Assembly: GCA_902803255.1 (NCBI GenBank)
Contig: CADCPG010000274.1
Coordinates: 1 to 8,181, forward strand
Source: an uncultured Ruminococcus sp.
GTDB taxonomy: Bacteria > Bacillota > Clostridia > Oscillospirales > CAG-272
Length of the DNA: 8,181 nucleotides
Reading direction: 5' to 3'
Under the pieces are notes generated by a model. The model had not been told where the DNA came from. It was given only the letters and a program-made list of their open reading frames with translations, and searched no databases. This document shows positions 1 through 6,798 of the stretch, piece by piece. Position 1 is the first letter of the stretch. Every line of letters starts with the position of its first letter. The position numbers and the translations under genes are program-made.

Positions 1-519
1 GATTCGGGCAAGTGCCCGGGGCGCGCGCAGGGCACCGTAGGTGCCGGCTGCGACGAGTTCACGCTGTACAGCCCCGACATGTACGCCGAGCTTATCGCCG
101 ACGAGAACGGGATACACGTCGATCCCGACATGCTGCGCACCGTTTACCGGATCAAGGGCCCGGAGAAGATCATACTGATCTCCGACTCGATGCCCGACGT
201 ACACGGGTACAAAAACAACGCCGCGGCGGGAATACTCTACGGCCCCGACCTCAATTACGACAGCGAAGGCATGCTCGCCGGCAGCCATCTGACGCTCGAC
301 CGGGCGGTCCGCAACATGATGGCGCACACCGGCTGCGGCATCTGCCAGGCGGTGCGCATGGCAAGCCTGAACCCCGCGCGTATGCTGGGCGACGACGCCG
401 AATACGGTAGCCTTGAAGCCGGCAAGCGCGCCGATCTTCTGCTCATCGACGACACCGCCGCGGTAAAGTCCGTCTTCCTCGCGGGAGAGGAAGTCAGTCA
501 GGACGGGGAGCTCAAATGA
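1..519 (+). CDS. nagA: N-acetylglucosamine-6-phosphate deacetylase, C-terminal part (partial)
   Basis: The reading frame is open from the first base, so the 5' part of the gene lies outside the window; 172 residues are visible. NagA removes the acetyl group from GlcNAc-6-phosphate in the cytoplasm, giving glucosamine-6-phosphate and acetate for amino-sugar catabolism. The visible part carries late family signatures: GIHVDP around visible residues 37-42, whose His39 matches the substrate-binding His of the E. coli enzyme; SDSM at 61-64, whose Asp62 matches the catalytic Asp; LAGSHLTLDRAVRN; and the C-terminal GSLEAGKRADLLLID metal-dependent amidohydrolase tail. The segment before His39 reads IADENGIHV, two residues longer than the usual IADGIHV. 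The gene ends in an ATGA overlap with the next gene, suggesting translational coupling. The family call is firm; exact substrate preference cannot be read from this fragment. Confidence 0.92.
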   Translation, partial: DSGKCPGRAQGTVGAGCDEFTLYSPDMYAELIADENGIHVDPDMLRTVYRIKGPEKIILISDSMPDVHGYKNNAAAGILYGPDLNYDSEGMLAGSHLTLDRAVRNMMAHTGCGICQAVRMASLNPARMLGDDAEYGSLEAGKRADLLLIDDTAAVKSVFLAGEEVSQDGELK

Positions 520-1880
520 AAGCGGTAACGGCCTGGAACACAGAACACTACGCGCCTCCCGGCGGCGGGAACGTTCCGTATATCTCAAGGCTCGCGCCGG
601 GCGAGCGGTCGGTCAGCTTCGAGTACGCCGACCCTCTCGGTTCGGACGGCCTTCGCGCCGTATACGGCAGACGCGGCGGGGACCCCGTTTCGTCGGTGCC
701 CCTCTCGGGCGGCAGCTGCGAGATATGCGGCCTTGAACCGGATACCGATCACGAAATAACTGTCGTCGCACCCGACGGCAGAAGGTCGGCCGTCCGGCTA
801 GCGAGGACGGGATATGTGCCCGGGACCGTCGTGAACTATCTCCATCCCGACGACCCCGCCTGCGCCTTCTCGGGGCGCTACGTAGCCTCCCCCTCCCTGC
901 TGCGGCTGCCCGACGGCCGGCTCCTTGCCTCGCACGACGTCTTCGGCAGGGATATGCCCTCCAACCTCAGCAGTCTTTTCGAATCGTGCGACGGCGGTCT
1001 CAGCTGGCACCGCGTGACCGACCTCTTTCCCCTCTTCTGGGGCAAGCTCTTCATGCACCGCGGGGCGCTTTACATGCTCGGCTGCTCGAACGAATACGGA
1101 GACCTGCTGATCGGACGCTCTGACGACTCGGGCAGGACCTGGACGGTCCCGACCGTCCTTTTCCGCGGCTCGGCGAACAACCGCGAGGACGGCTGGCACC
1201 GGGCGCCGATGCGCGTCCATACCGCAGGCGGCAGGATCATGACCGACGTCCAGTACGGCTCGTGGACGCGCGGGCTCTTCCTCGACGCCGTCATCTCGGC
1301 ACCCGAAGACGGAGACCTGCTCGACGCGTCGAACTGGGTCTGCAGCGAGCCCTGGAACATAAGAAAAGACTGCCCCGCCGAATACCCCGCGGCCGCGAAG
1401 GCCGGGGGCATCGAGGGCAGCCTCGTGACGTCTCCCGACGGCAGGGTGCTCGATTTTCTGCGTATATGTCCCGGAAAAACGCTGGTCCTGAGCTTCGATC
1501 CGGCAAGGCCGGAGGAGAAGCCGGCCTTCGAGGGACTGCGCGACATCCCGTCGACTCCCTCGAAATGGCAGATCGAATACGACGAACAGTCGGGAAACTA
1601 TATCGCGCTCGTCAGCCGCATGCTCGACGATCCCCCCACGCGCCGCAATCTTATGTCACTCATCTCGTCGCGCGACCTCGTCAGCTGGAAAGTCTGCGAC
1701 GACCTCATCGATTTCAGGCACGCCGACCCGAAGGCGGTCGGATTCCAGTACGTCGACTTCATCATCGACGGGGACGACCTCATATACCTCTCGCGGACTG
1801 CGTTCAACTCCGCGAACAGCTTCCACAACTCTAACTACATCACTTTCCACAGGGTGCGGGATTTCCGCGGCCTGCTCTGA
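516..1880 (+). CDS. Sialidase-like beta-propeller protein, cytoplasmic
   Basis: A 454-residue protein starting at the ATG inside the nagA stop overlap, with GGGAG five bases upstream. Residues about 20-98 look like a small beta-sandwich (fibronectin III-like) domain, followed by a propeller-like region. Two good Asp-box motifs (SxDxGx[S/T]W) are visible: Ser157-Asp159-Gly161-Ser163-Trp164 and Ser202-Asp204-Gly206-Thr208-Trp209. A looser one lies at Ser385-Asp387-Ser390-Trp391. Asp boxes are structural turns typical of sialidase-fold propellers. The usual RIP motif of family 33 sialidases is not visible; the matching place seems to be SPSLLRLPDG at 125-134. There is no signal peptide or membrane segment, so it should act inside the cell. 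Coupling to nagA suggests it works on an imported amino-sugar conjugate, possibly as a glycosidase, but true sialidase activity is not shown. It could equally be an uncharacterised glycoside hydrolase or a non-catalytic propeller. Confidence 0.78.
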   Translation: MKAVTAWNTEHYAPPGGGNVPYISRLAPGERSVSFEYADPLGSDGLRAVYGRRGGDPVSSVPLSGGSCEICGLEPDTDHEITVVAPDGRRSAVRLARTGYVPGTVVNYLHPDDPACAFSGRYVASPSLLRLPDGRLLASHDVFGRDMPSNLSSLFESCDGGLSWHRVTDLFPLFWGKLFMHRGALYMLGCSNEYGDLLIGRSDDSGRTWTVPTVLFRGSANNREDGWHRAPMRVHTAGGRIMTDVQYGSWTRGLFLDAVISAPEDGDLLDASNWVCSEPWNIRKDCPAEYPAAAKAGGIEGSLVTSPDGRVLDFLRICPGKTLVLSFDPARPEEKPAFEGLRDIPSTPSKWQIEYDEQSGNYIALVSRMLDDPPTRRNLMSLISSRDLVSWKVCDDLIDFRHADPKAVGFQYVDFIIDGDDLIYLSRTAFNSANSFHNSNYITFHRVRDFRGLL

Positions 1881-1929
1881 GGGCGGTCCTCCCGGTTGAG
1901 CGGCGCATCACGCAAACACAACACAGGCG

Positions 1930-1968
1930 GGGGCCCGGTCAAGCCTGTCCCGTTAACATCCGGGCCCC
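1930..1968. terminator. GC-rich hairpin between convergent genes, possible bidirectional terminator
   Basis: Nine-base perfect arms (GGGGCCCGG at 1930-1938 and CCGGGCCCC at 1960-1968) enclose a 21-base loop. It lies 49 bases after the plus-strand stop and 60 bases after the minus-strand stop at 2029, where terminators for both convergent units are expected. No clean T-run follows on either strand; the plus side has only TTTATT and CTTTTCC further on. It is therefore a weak or factor-assisted terminator candidate. Confidence 0.4.
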
Positions 1969-2028
1969 GGCTTCGGGCGCTTTATTCAGCTTTTCCTCTA
2001 TAAGCATACTCGTAAGTACTAAACTTCT

Positions 2029-2700
2029 TTACAGTTGATTCTGAGTTTCGGTATACGGCAGAAGCGCGACTTCGAGGTTGCCGTTTTTCGTGCGAAGTTC
2101 GTCGATGAACGCCTTTTCCTCAGCAGGATCTTTCAGTTGCACCTTATACGAAATCCGGAACATACTGCCCATGCCGGTCGTCTTGACGCCGGCGTTTTCT
2201 TTACTTTTAAGATAGCGGACGAAAATGTCATCGAACATGCCGTTGTATTCCAGCGACTCCGGGATCGTGATACGGAGCAGCTGATCCGCCGCCATGTTCT
2301 TATGCTCGAACAGAGGAACAAAACTGAGAAGAAGAAACAACACCGCAAGCGCGAGCAGTATCACGATACCGTAGCCGATATATCCCATACCGAACGCGAT
2401 GCCGGAGCCCATCGCAACGAGGATTGCCGCGATCTCATCCGCACTGCCCTGAGCCGAGCGGAAGCGGATCAGGCTGAACGCGCCGCCGATGGCGACGCCG
2501 GCGCCGATGTTGCCGTTTACGAAGGTGATGACGGCGGCAACGATGAACGGGATCAGAGCCGTGACGATGAAGAACCGCCTGGTCGAACGGACGCGGAAGC
2601 TCATGATCCACGAGTACAGAAAGCCCGTGACAAGCGCGACCGCCGTCATAAGAAAGAACTGCGACGGGGTGACGGGGGAAGAATAAATTGAATCAAACAT
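2029..2700 (-). CDS. DUF4956 family multi-pass membrane protein
   Basis: A 223-residue inner-membrane protein of a family of unknown function that I recognise from its central motif. Hydrophobic segments lie near residues 15-33, 43-61, 66-77 (short), 89-106 and 107-131, followed by a soluble cytoplasmic-type C-terminal domain (about 132-223). The conserved signature GGAFSLIRFRS (72-82) followed by GSADEIAAILVAMGSG is present. The start is supported by AAGGAG at 2709-2714, eight bases upstream. It is the last gene of the operon, 15 bases after the VTC polymerase gene. In Firmicutes DUF4956 genes commonly sit beside VTC-domain genes. I infer that it could be the membrane partner of the polymerase, comparable in role to the small membrane domain of yeast VTC complexes; there is no direct evidence for this. 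Confidence 0.88.
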   Translation of the reverse strand: MFDSIYSSPVTPSQFFLMTAVALVTGFLYSWIMSFRVRSTRRFFIVTALIPFIVAAVITFVNGNIGAGVAIGGAFSLIRFRSAQGSADEIAAILVAMGSGIAFGMGYIGYGIVILLALAVLFLLLSFVPLFEHKNMAADQLLRITIPESLEYNGMFDDIFVRYLKSKENAGVKTTGMGSMFRISYKVQLKDPAEEKAFIDELRTKNGNLEVALLPYTETQNQL

Positions 2701-2715
2701 GGTTGTTTCTCCTTC

Positions 2716-3414
2716 TTAATAGTTTTGCGTCTTGAGAAGCTGCTGCCGGTAGACCTCTCCGTATTTTGAAAAGCTGCCTATACTGATCCTGCCTTCGGAA
2801 AGGATCCCGCAAAGCCACAGCGGCATCGCGTCCTGGACTTTGACTTCAAGGATCGTCCACCCTTCGCCGAGGAGGGAGATCCCGTCCATCGACTTCGTGA
2901 GCGTGAGATCGTCGTGACGGTACCGGGGATTTTCATCTATGGTGAGCCGAAGGTCTCCGCCGGGCTCGAAATACGCCATTCTGTCGTAAATGATCAAACA
3001 CGCCGGCACGAGCGTTTTGTAAAAGTCCCGGAATACCGTTATTTCTTTATTGATCTGTCCGGGAGCGCAGATATCGCCTTCGCCGGAAAAGAACTTTTTC
3101 ACAAGGGGGATCGTCGTTTCGACGCGCCGTTTATATACGATTCCGTACGCCTTTCGTTTCAGTTCGAGGAATACCGGGGATCCGTCCGTTGCGAGCCCGT
3201 AGGAACGCAGACGTATTTTTTCCTTGAACTCCGGCTTTTCCACGCTCGTGCGGATCAGCTGATAAGTCGGCGTGTCGTAGTACAGAGAGGCGATCGAGGT
3301 CTTACCGTACCGATCGACCTCCATATGACCTTTCAGACGTTCCCGAAGAAAAGCTGTTTGCTCTGCGGTGAGCAGGTACTTCAGCTCATACCGCTTCATT
3401 ACCGTGATCGCCAT
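2716..3414 (-). CDS. VTC-domain polyphosphate polymerase (triphosphate tunnel fold)
   Basis: A 232-residue soluble protein of the VTC/CYTH triphosphate-tunnel superfamily. The yeast relative Vtc4 makes polyphosphate from ATP. The tunnel motifs appear in order: RYELKYLL (8-15, Lys12), SLYYDT (43-48), KIRLRSY (66-72, Arg68 and Arg70), ELKRK (84-88, Lys86), KRR (95-97), YDRMAY (143-148, Arg145), RLTIDENPRYR (156-166), LEVKV (189-193, Glu190) and SFSKYGE (214-220, Lys217). These supply the basic lining and the metal-binding Glu expected of an active enzyme, so it is probably functional. It covers the whole domain but has no SPX regulatory domain and no membrane segments, so any membrane attachment must come from a partner, most likely the DUF4956 protein encoded 15 bases downstream. 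GGAGG at 3422-3426 lies seven bases before the start. Only 16 bases separate it from the kinase homologue upstream. Confidence 0.9.
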   Translation of the reverse strand: MAITVMKRYELKYLLTAEQTAFLRERLKGHMEVDRYGKTSIASLYYDTPTYQLIRTSVEKPEFKEKIRLRSYGLATDGSPVFLELKRKAYGIVYKRRVETTIPLVKKFFSGEGDICAPGQINKEITVFRDFYKTLVPACLIIYDRMAYFEPGGDLRLTIDENPRYRHDDLTLTKSMDGISLLGEGWTILEVKVQDAMPLWLCGILSEGRISIGSFSKYGEVYRQQLLKTQNY

Positions 3415-3430
3415 AAGACCGCCTCCGATC

Positions 3431-4660
3431 TCAAAGCGTTATGCGAAGCGTAAAGATCCCGCCCGATACGGCAGCCGACGCCCGTCCGTTGTGCGCCTTT
3501 ACGGTCTGCTTTACATAGGACAGCCCGAGCCCGTCGTCTCCCTCTTTCGCGTTTTGCAGCGTCGTAAAGCGGTCGAACGCCTGATCCGCGGGACCGTCCG
3601 GCAGATCGGTATCATTCTGCGTCTGGATCAGGATGACGCCGTTTTCGTTTTTCAGTTTGAAATGTGCTTTTGTCAAAGCGAATTTCAATGCGTTGCCGAC
3701 AAGTTCGTCCGTCAGCTTGCTCATGCCTTCCGGATCGGCTTTGACCTTTACGTCCGGCGCGATATCCGCCGTCAGTTCAATGCCGCGGGCGGAGAAGTTT
3801 GCCTTTTCCCGGTCGAGCGCCGCGGCAAGGACCTCCGAAAGAGATATTTCGGCCGCACTCATCTTCTCTTCGTCAAAGATCCCGACCGATCCGAGCTTGT
3901 CGACAAGCTCGTTCATTTTTGCGACCTGCCTGTGCGTCGAACGCGTCTGATCGTCCGGTCCGTATTTCCTTTCCGTGAGCTCGGTGTTTCCGTCGATCAC
4001 AGTAAGCGGGATCCTGAACTCCCTGTTTGCGTTCGCGATAAAGATTTTCTGTTTTCTGTCAGCTTCCTCGAGCGGCGCGTAGATCTTTCTTCCGATAGCA
4101 AGGAGCACGAACCAGCCGATCAGGAGCACCAGGACCTCCCCGATCGCGGATATGATCAGAATACGGAATGAGGGAAGCAGCTCGCGTCCCTGGTCGATGA
4201 CTGTCACACAGACCGTGCCGCGGTCCTTATACACCCGATAGCGGTACGTTCCTCTCGTCCAGCCGGTAGTTTGCTTCATGAGCCCGGAAGCCCATTCCCA
4301 GGCTTCTTCCTCCGTTACGGCGGAGATATGGAACGCGACCGTTTCGACCGTCCCTCCCTTTCCGGAGAACGCGACCGTAAAGTACCGCAGGGATTCGTTC
4401 ATTTCCGGCGAATCGGGGCCCATCGGACCCATTCTGAAATCCTTTTCCCTCGGCTGATCCGGCTGGGTCTGCATATCTCCGGGGGCTTTTTCTTTGCGTT
4501 CAAAAGACCCATGTCTGTCGGCGAGCGTCTGCGTGAGCATGTCGGCGTCGCCTGCAACCATTGTAAAGTTCACGCCGTTGATGACGGCAAGAAGCGTTGT
4601 CAGAAGGACAAAGATCACGAGGATCGCGTACAGCCTGAATTTCTTTTCCGCTTTATTCAT
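3431..4660 (-). CDS. Sensor histidine kinase homologue lacking the phospho-accepting His (probable pseudokinase)
   Basis: A 409-residue membrane sensor: first membrane segment about 8-28, an extracytoplasmic domain about 29-164, a second membrane segment about 165-189, then a dimerisation/phosphotransfer region and a C-terminal ATPase domain. The extracytoplasmic and linker sequence resembles a sensor kinase type common in Clostridia. The H-box, normally HE[L/I][K/R]TPL, reads NREFRIPLT at 212-220: the His is Arg213 (codon AGG) and the Thr is Ile217. The ATPase domain keeps an N-box Asn (GNALKFA, Asn323) and a G2-like GLGLSYVK (377-384), but the G1 region (NDTDLPDG, 349-356) is divergent. Autophosphorylation on the normal site is therefore impossible, though ATP binding may survive. 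The start overlaps the receiver gene by eight bases and has a good site, GGTGATC at 4665-4671, matching the 16S 3' end. The frame is intact, so it may serve as a non-phosphorylating sensor or scaffold. Confidence 0.88.
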   Translation of the reverse strand: MNKAEKKFRLYAILVIFVLLTTLLAVINGVNFTMVAGDADMLTQTLADRHGSFERKEKAPGDMQTQPDQPREKDFRMGPMGPDSPEMNESLRYFTVAFSGKGGTVETVAFHISAVTEEEAWEWASGLMKQTTGWTRGTYRYRVYKDRGTVCVTVIDQGRELLPSFRILIISAIGEVLVLLIGWFVLLAIGRKIYAPLEEADRKQKIFIANANREFRIPLTVIDGNTELTERKYGPDDQTRSTHRQVAKMNELVDKLGSVGIFDEEKMSAAEISLSEVLAAALDREKANFSARGIELTADIAPDVKVKADPEGMSKLTDELVGNALKFALTKAHFKLKNENGVILIQTQNDTDLPDGPADQAFDRFTTLQNAKEGDDGLGLSYVKQTVKAHNGRASAAVSGGIFTLRITL

Positions 4661-5039
4661 CTTTGATCACCGGCCCTTCCGTTTCTTTGACTCCGCGCTT
4701 TTCAAGCGTTTTGAGGATCGCTTTTTTGATTTCCGCGAACGTGAACGGATAAGACAGTCTGCCGCTCGCCGAAGGTTCCCCCGTCCGCCGCACCCCGGCG
4801 GGTTCGTCCGTAAGCAGGATAACGGGGACGTTTTTTCCGTTCGCGCGTTCGATGACCGTTTTATGATCGACGCGCGGGATATCCCGGTCGAGGACCAGGA
4901 CGTCGAAGTTCTCTGACATAAGCAGGGAGATCACCTGCGTTCCGTCGAACGCCGTGACGGTCTCTCCGAGGTCTGTTTCAAGCAGCTGCCTGAAGCACTC
5001 GAGCAGATCCCTGTCAGGTGCGGCAAACAGGATTTTCAT
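4653..5039 (-). CDS. Stand-alone degenerate receiver-domain protein (pseudo-receiver)
   Basis: A 128-residue protein consisting of one receiver-like domain and a short acidic tail, without any DNA-binding or enzymatic output domain; typical OmpR-type partners of such kinases are about 225 residues. The candidate phospho-accepting Asp is Asp51 in VLVLDRDIP, and Thr77 in ILLTDEP matches the conserved Thr/Ser. However, the acidic pair after the first beta strand, normally DD or ED, reads Ala7-Pro8 (ILFAAPDRD), with only the following Asp9 kept. The conserved Lys before the Pro-Phe pair is Tyr97 (LSYPF). Metal-dependent phosphorylation is therefore doubtful. GAGG at 5048-5051 lies eight bases upstream of the start. 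It sits 20 bases after the lipoprotein gene and overlaps the kinase homologue by eight bases, implying co-translation. It may bind the kinase homologue or the polymerase as a phosphorylation-independent adaptor. Confidence 0.85.
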   Translation of the reverse strand: MKILFAAPDRDLLECFRQLLETDLGETVTAFDGTQVISLLMSENFDVLVLDRDIPRVDHKTVIERANGKNVPVILLTDEPAGVRRTGEPSASGRLSYPFTFAEIKKAILKTLEKRGVKETEGPVIKDE

Positions 5040-5059
5040 CGGTTTTTCCTCATTTCTTT

Positions 5060-6712
5060 TCAGGACGAGACCGTCGCGTCGCTGTAGCAGGTCGTGGCGC
5101 CGTAGGAATATGCGTTGGTGAAGGTGTAGGACGTTCCGTCGATCTTCACCGTATGGCTGCCGGATGAGTGGAGCGAAAGTGAAACCGTCCTGACGCTGCC
5201 GCTCTTACTGACTCTGCCGTATCCGAGCACGATCAGCGTGCCGCCGGAAATGCTCACGGAACCGTCAGCGTCGATCGCCGCTGCATTCTGGCTGTTAGGA
5301 CCTCTGGTGATCACCACGCCGCCCGTCTGAGTGTAGTATCCGTTGCTGTCGATCCCGTCGGTGTCGCCGCTCGGAGAAACGGTCACGTCTAGGTATCCGC
5401 CCGTTACGTTGATCTGCGCCGCGGAATTGCCTTTCGTCGCGTTTACGCCGTCGTCATTCGCCGCGACGGTCGTCTTGCCGCCGGATATGTTGATCACGTT
5501 TGCCTCCAGTCCCTCGTAGGCGCTGTCGATGTTGACCGTGCCGCCGGTAATATTCAGTACGTTATCCGCGTGGATCGCGTCCGCTCCGGATACGGTCTGC
5601 TGTCCGCCCCAGCCTCCGGGGCCATGACGTCCGCCGGCAGTCTTGTTTTCGGGTGCGTAAACGGTCATATTGACCGTACCGCCCGAAATACTGACCGTTC
5701 CCGAACCTTTCGTGCCGTCGTCGAACGAAGTTCCGTAATCGGCGTGCAGACCGTCGTCGTAGGTCTGAAGCGTAACTGTACCGTCTTTGATGTTCAGTTC
5801 ATTCCGGACCTTGATACCCTTATACGAGGTCGTCGAGGCGCTTGACGCGGTGTAACCGCTGTACGAACCCGTATATACCGTAACGGTCGGGGCCGTACCT
5901 TCTTCGCCCGCCGTCATCTCAAAGTTGTGCGCCGCCTGGAAGCCGTCGCCCGCCGCGTAAACGGTGACCGTGCCGCCGGAAACGGTGATGTCCCCTCTTG
6001 TAACGCCGTTTTTGCTGACGTCGGTGTTCTCTGTCTTCACGCCGTCGCCGTTCGTGGAGATCGCAACCACGTTTCCGCTTGTCACGCTTATCGAATCGTT
6101 GCCTTTCAGCGCGTTGTTGTATGCCGTAACTTTCAGAGAAAGCTTCTGGATCTCAAGGTCATCGGTCGTGTGGATGCCGTTGTTATACGCCGCATTGACC
6201 ACGAGCGTTCCGCTTCCTTTGATTTTAAGATCGCAAGTCGCGCAGATCGCGCCCTCGCCCTGGTTTTCGTCGTCTGCCGTTTTTGTTCCGCGGGTATCGT
6301 TTATCACGTTTTCCGTATTCTTTTTTGCAGAGATATCGGCGTCGCCGGCGGAGATGATCTTGATCGGTGAATCACTTCCGCAGTTTACCGTAACGCCGGA
6401 AAGTTCGATAACGACCTCATCGTCCTCTCCGGCGTCAACGATGATCTGTCCTTCGAGCAGGCCCGACGCTGTATAGGTCCCCGCCGAGGTGATCGTATAT
6501 ACGTTCCCGGAGCTGGTGAACGTACCGTCCGACGTGGTCATCGCAAAATCGCCTGTTGCTTCTTCAGCCGTGATGTTCTGATCCACGACCGGCTCCGCAG
6601 CGTCGCTTGCCGTGTCAACCGTACCGTCCGTCGCTGAACCGTTTGCCGTTCCGCACGCGGCAAGCCCAAGTGCTATGATCACAGCGAGGATGAGTGCAAA
6701 TATCTTTTTCAT
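5060..6712 (-). CDS. Cthe_2159-type beta-helix carbohydrate-binding lipoprotein
   Basis: A 550-residue exported lipoprotein. The start is the ATG at 6712, giving MKKIFALILAVI then the lipobox LAAC with Cys20; a TTG start at 6754 would place 14 charged residues before the signal peptide and has no good ribosome site. The mature protein is a right-handed beta-helix by pattern: [S/T]GG-type turns recur, and D-G-hydrophobic turns recur at about 22 residues, near 179, 201, 224, 257, 300, 321, 379, 401, 422, 453 and 480, with longer steps marking insertions. One insertion (about 353-374) is Gly-, His- and Trp-rich. The family prototype, Cthe_2159 of Clostridium thermocellum, is a calcium-containing beta-helix reported to bind cellulose and acidic sugars. 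The last 50 residues form a Ser/Thr/Tyr-rich beta domain. As the first gene of the operon it may be the most abundant product; its position suggests it handles a surface polymer linked to the polymerase below it. Confidence 0.87.
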   Translation of the reverse strand: MKKIFALILAVIIALGLAACGTANGSATDGTVDTASDAAEPVVDQNITAEEATGDFAMTTSDGTFTSSGNVYTITSAGTYTASGLLEGQIIVDAGEDDEVVIELSGVTVNCGSDSPIKIISAGDADISAKKNTENVINDTRGTKTADDENQGEGAICATCDLKIKGSGTLVVNAAYNNGIHTTDDLEIQKLSLKVTAYNNALKGNDSISVTSGNVVAISTNGDGVKTENTDVSKNGVTRGDITVSGGTVTVYAAGDGFQAAHNFEMTAGEEGTAPTVTVYTGSYSGYTASSASTTSYKGIKVRNELNIKDGTVTLQTYDDGLHADYGTSFDDGTKGSGTVSISGGTVNMTVYAPENKTAGGRHGPGGWGGQQTVSGADAIHADNVLNITGGTVNIDSAYEGLEANVINISGGKTTVAANDDGVNATKGNSAAQINVTGGYLDVTVSPSGDTDGIDSNGYYTQTGGVVITRGPNSQNAAAIDADGSVSISGGTLIVLGYGRVSKSGSVRTVSLSLHSSGSHTVKIDGTSYTFTNAYSYGATTCYSDATVSS

Positions 6713-6722
6713 TTTTCCGCTT

Positions 6723-6728
6723 CTCCTT
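6723..6728 (-). promoter_or_regulatory. Ribosome binding site fixing the lipoprotein start
   Basis: AAGGAG on the minus strand (within AAAAGGAGAAG), ten bases before the ATG at 6712. It supports the shorter 550-residue reading with a clean N-terminal lipoprotein signal over a longer reading from a TTG at 6754. Confidence 0.8.
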
Positions 6729-6751
6729 TTTTGATTATCTTCTGAAAACAA

Positions 6752-6798
6752 CAACCCTCATCCGTTATTGCTGTACACATAATAACAGATGAGGGTTG
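6752..6798 (-). promoter_or_regulatory. Long inverted repeat in the operon leader, candidate operator or attenuator
   Basis: Two 18-base arms (6752-6769 and 6781-6798) pair with one C/A mismatch (6763 against 6787) around an 11-base loop. It lies about 40 bases upstream of the lipoprotein start. On the minus strand the hairpin is followed by TTGTTGTTTTC, so it could act as a weak terminator or attenuator. The minus strand also contains TGTTATTAT (6779-6787), a good extended -10 promoter box, though no convincing -35 box is seen. If that promoter is real, the dyad overlaps it and would suit a repressor site. The inverted repeat itself is certain; its role is not. Confidence 0.5.

Noticed and set aside
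12..410. An Arg-rich open frame overlapping nagA in another frame
   Set aside because: Typical GC-rich shadow frame; the nagA frame carries conserved catalytic motifs throughout.
2035..2691. A 218-codon open frame on the plus strand opposite the DUF4956 gene
   Set aside because: It is charged, low-complexity antisense sequence with no ribosome site or family motif; the minus-strand frame has membrane segments, a known family signature and AAGGAG.
3368..4171. A 267-codon plus-strand open frame across the VTC/kinase junction
   Set aside because: It overlaps two recognisable minus-strand genes and reads as Arg/Phe-rich shadow sequence.
3431..5039. A working two-component system
   Set aside because: The kinase H-box His is Arg and the receiver lacks the acidic pair, the conserved Lys and any output domain.
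6713..6754. Start of the lipoprotein at a TTG at 6754
   Set aside because: It would add 14 charged residues before a clean signal peptide; AAGGAG sits correctly for the ATG at 6712.
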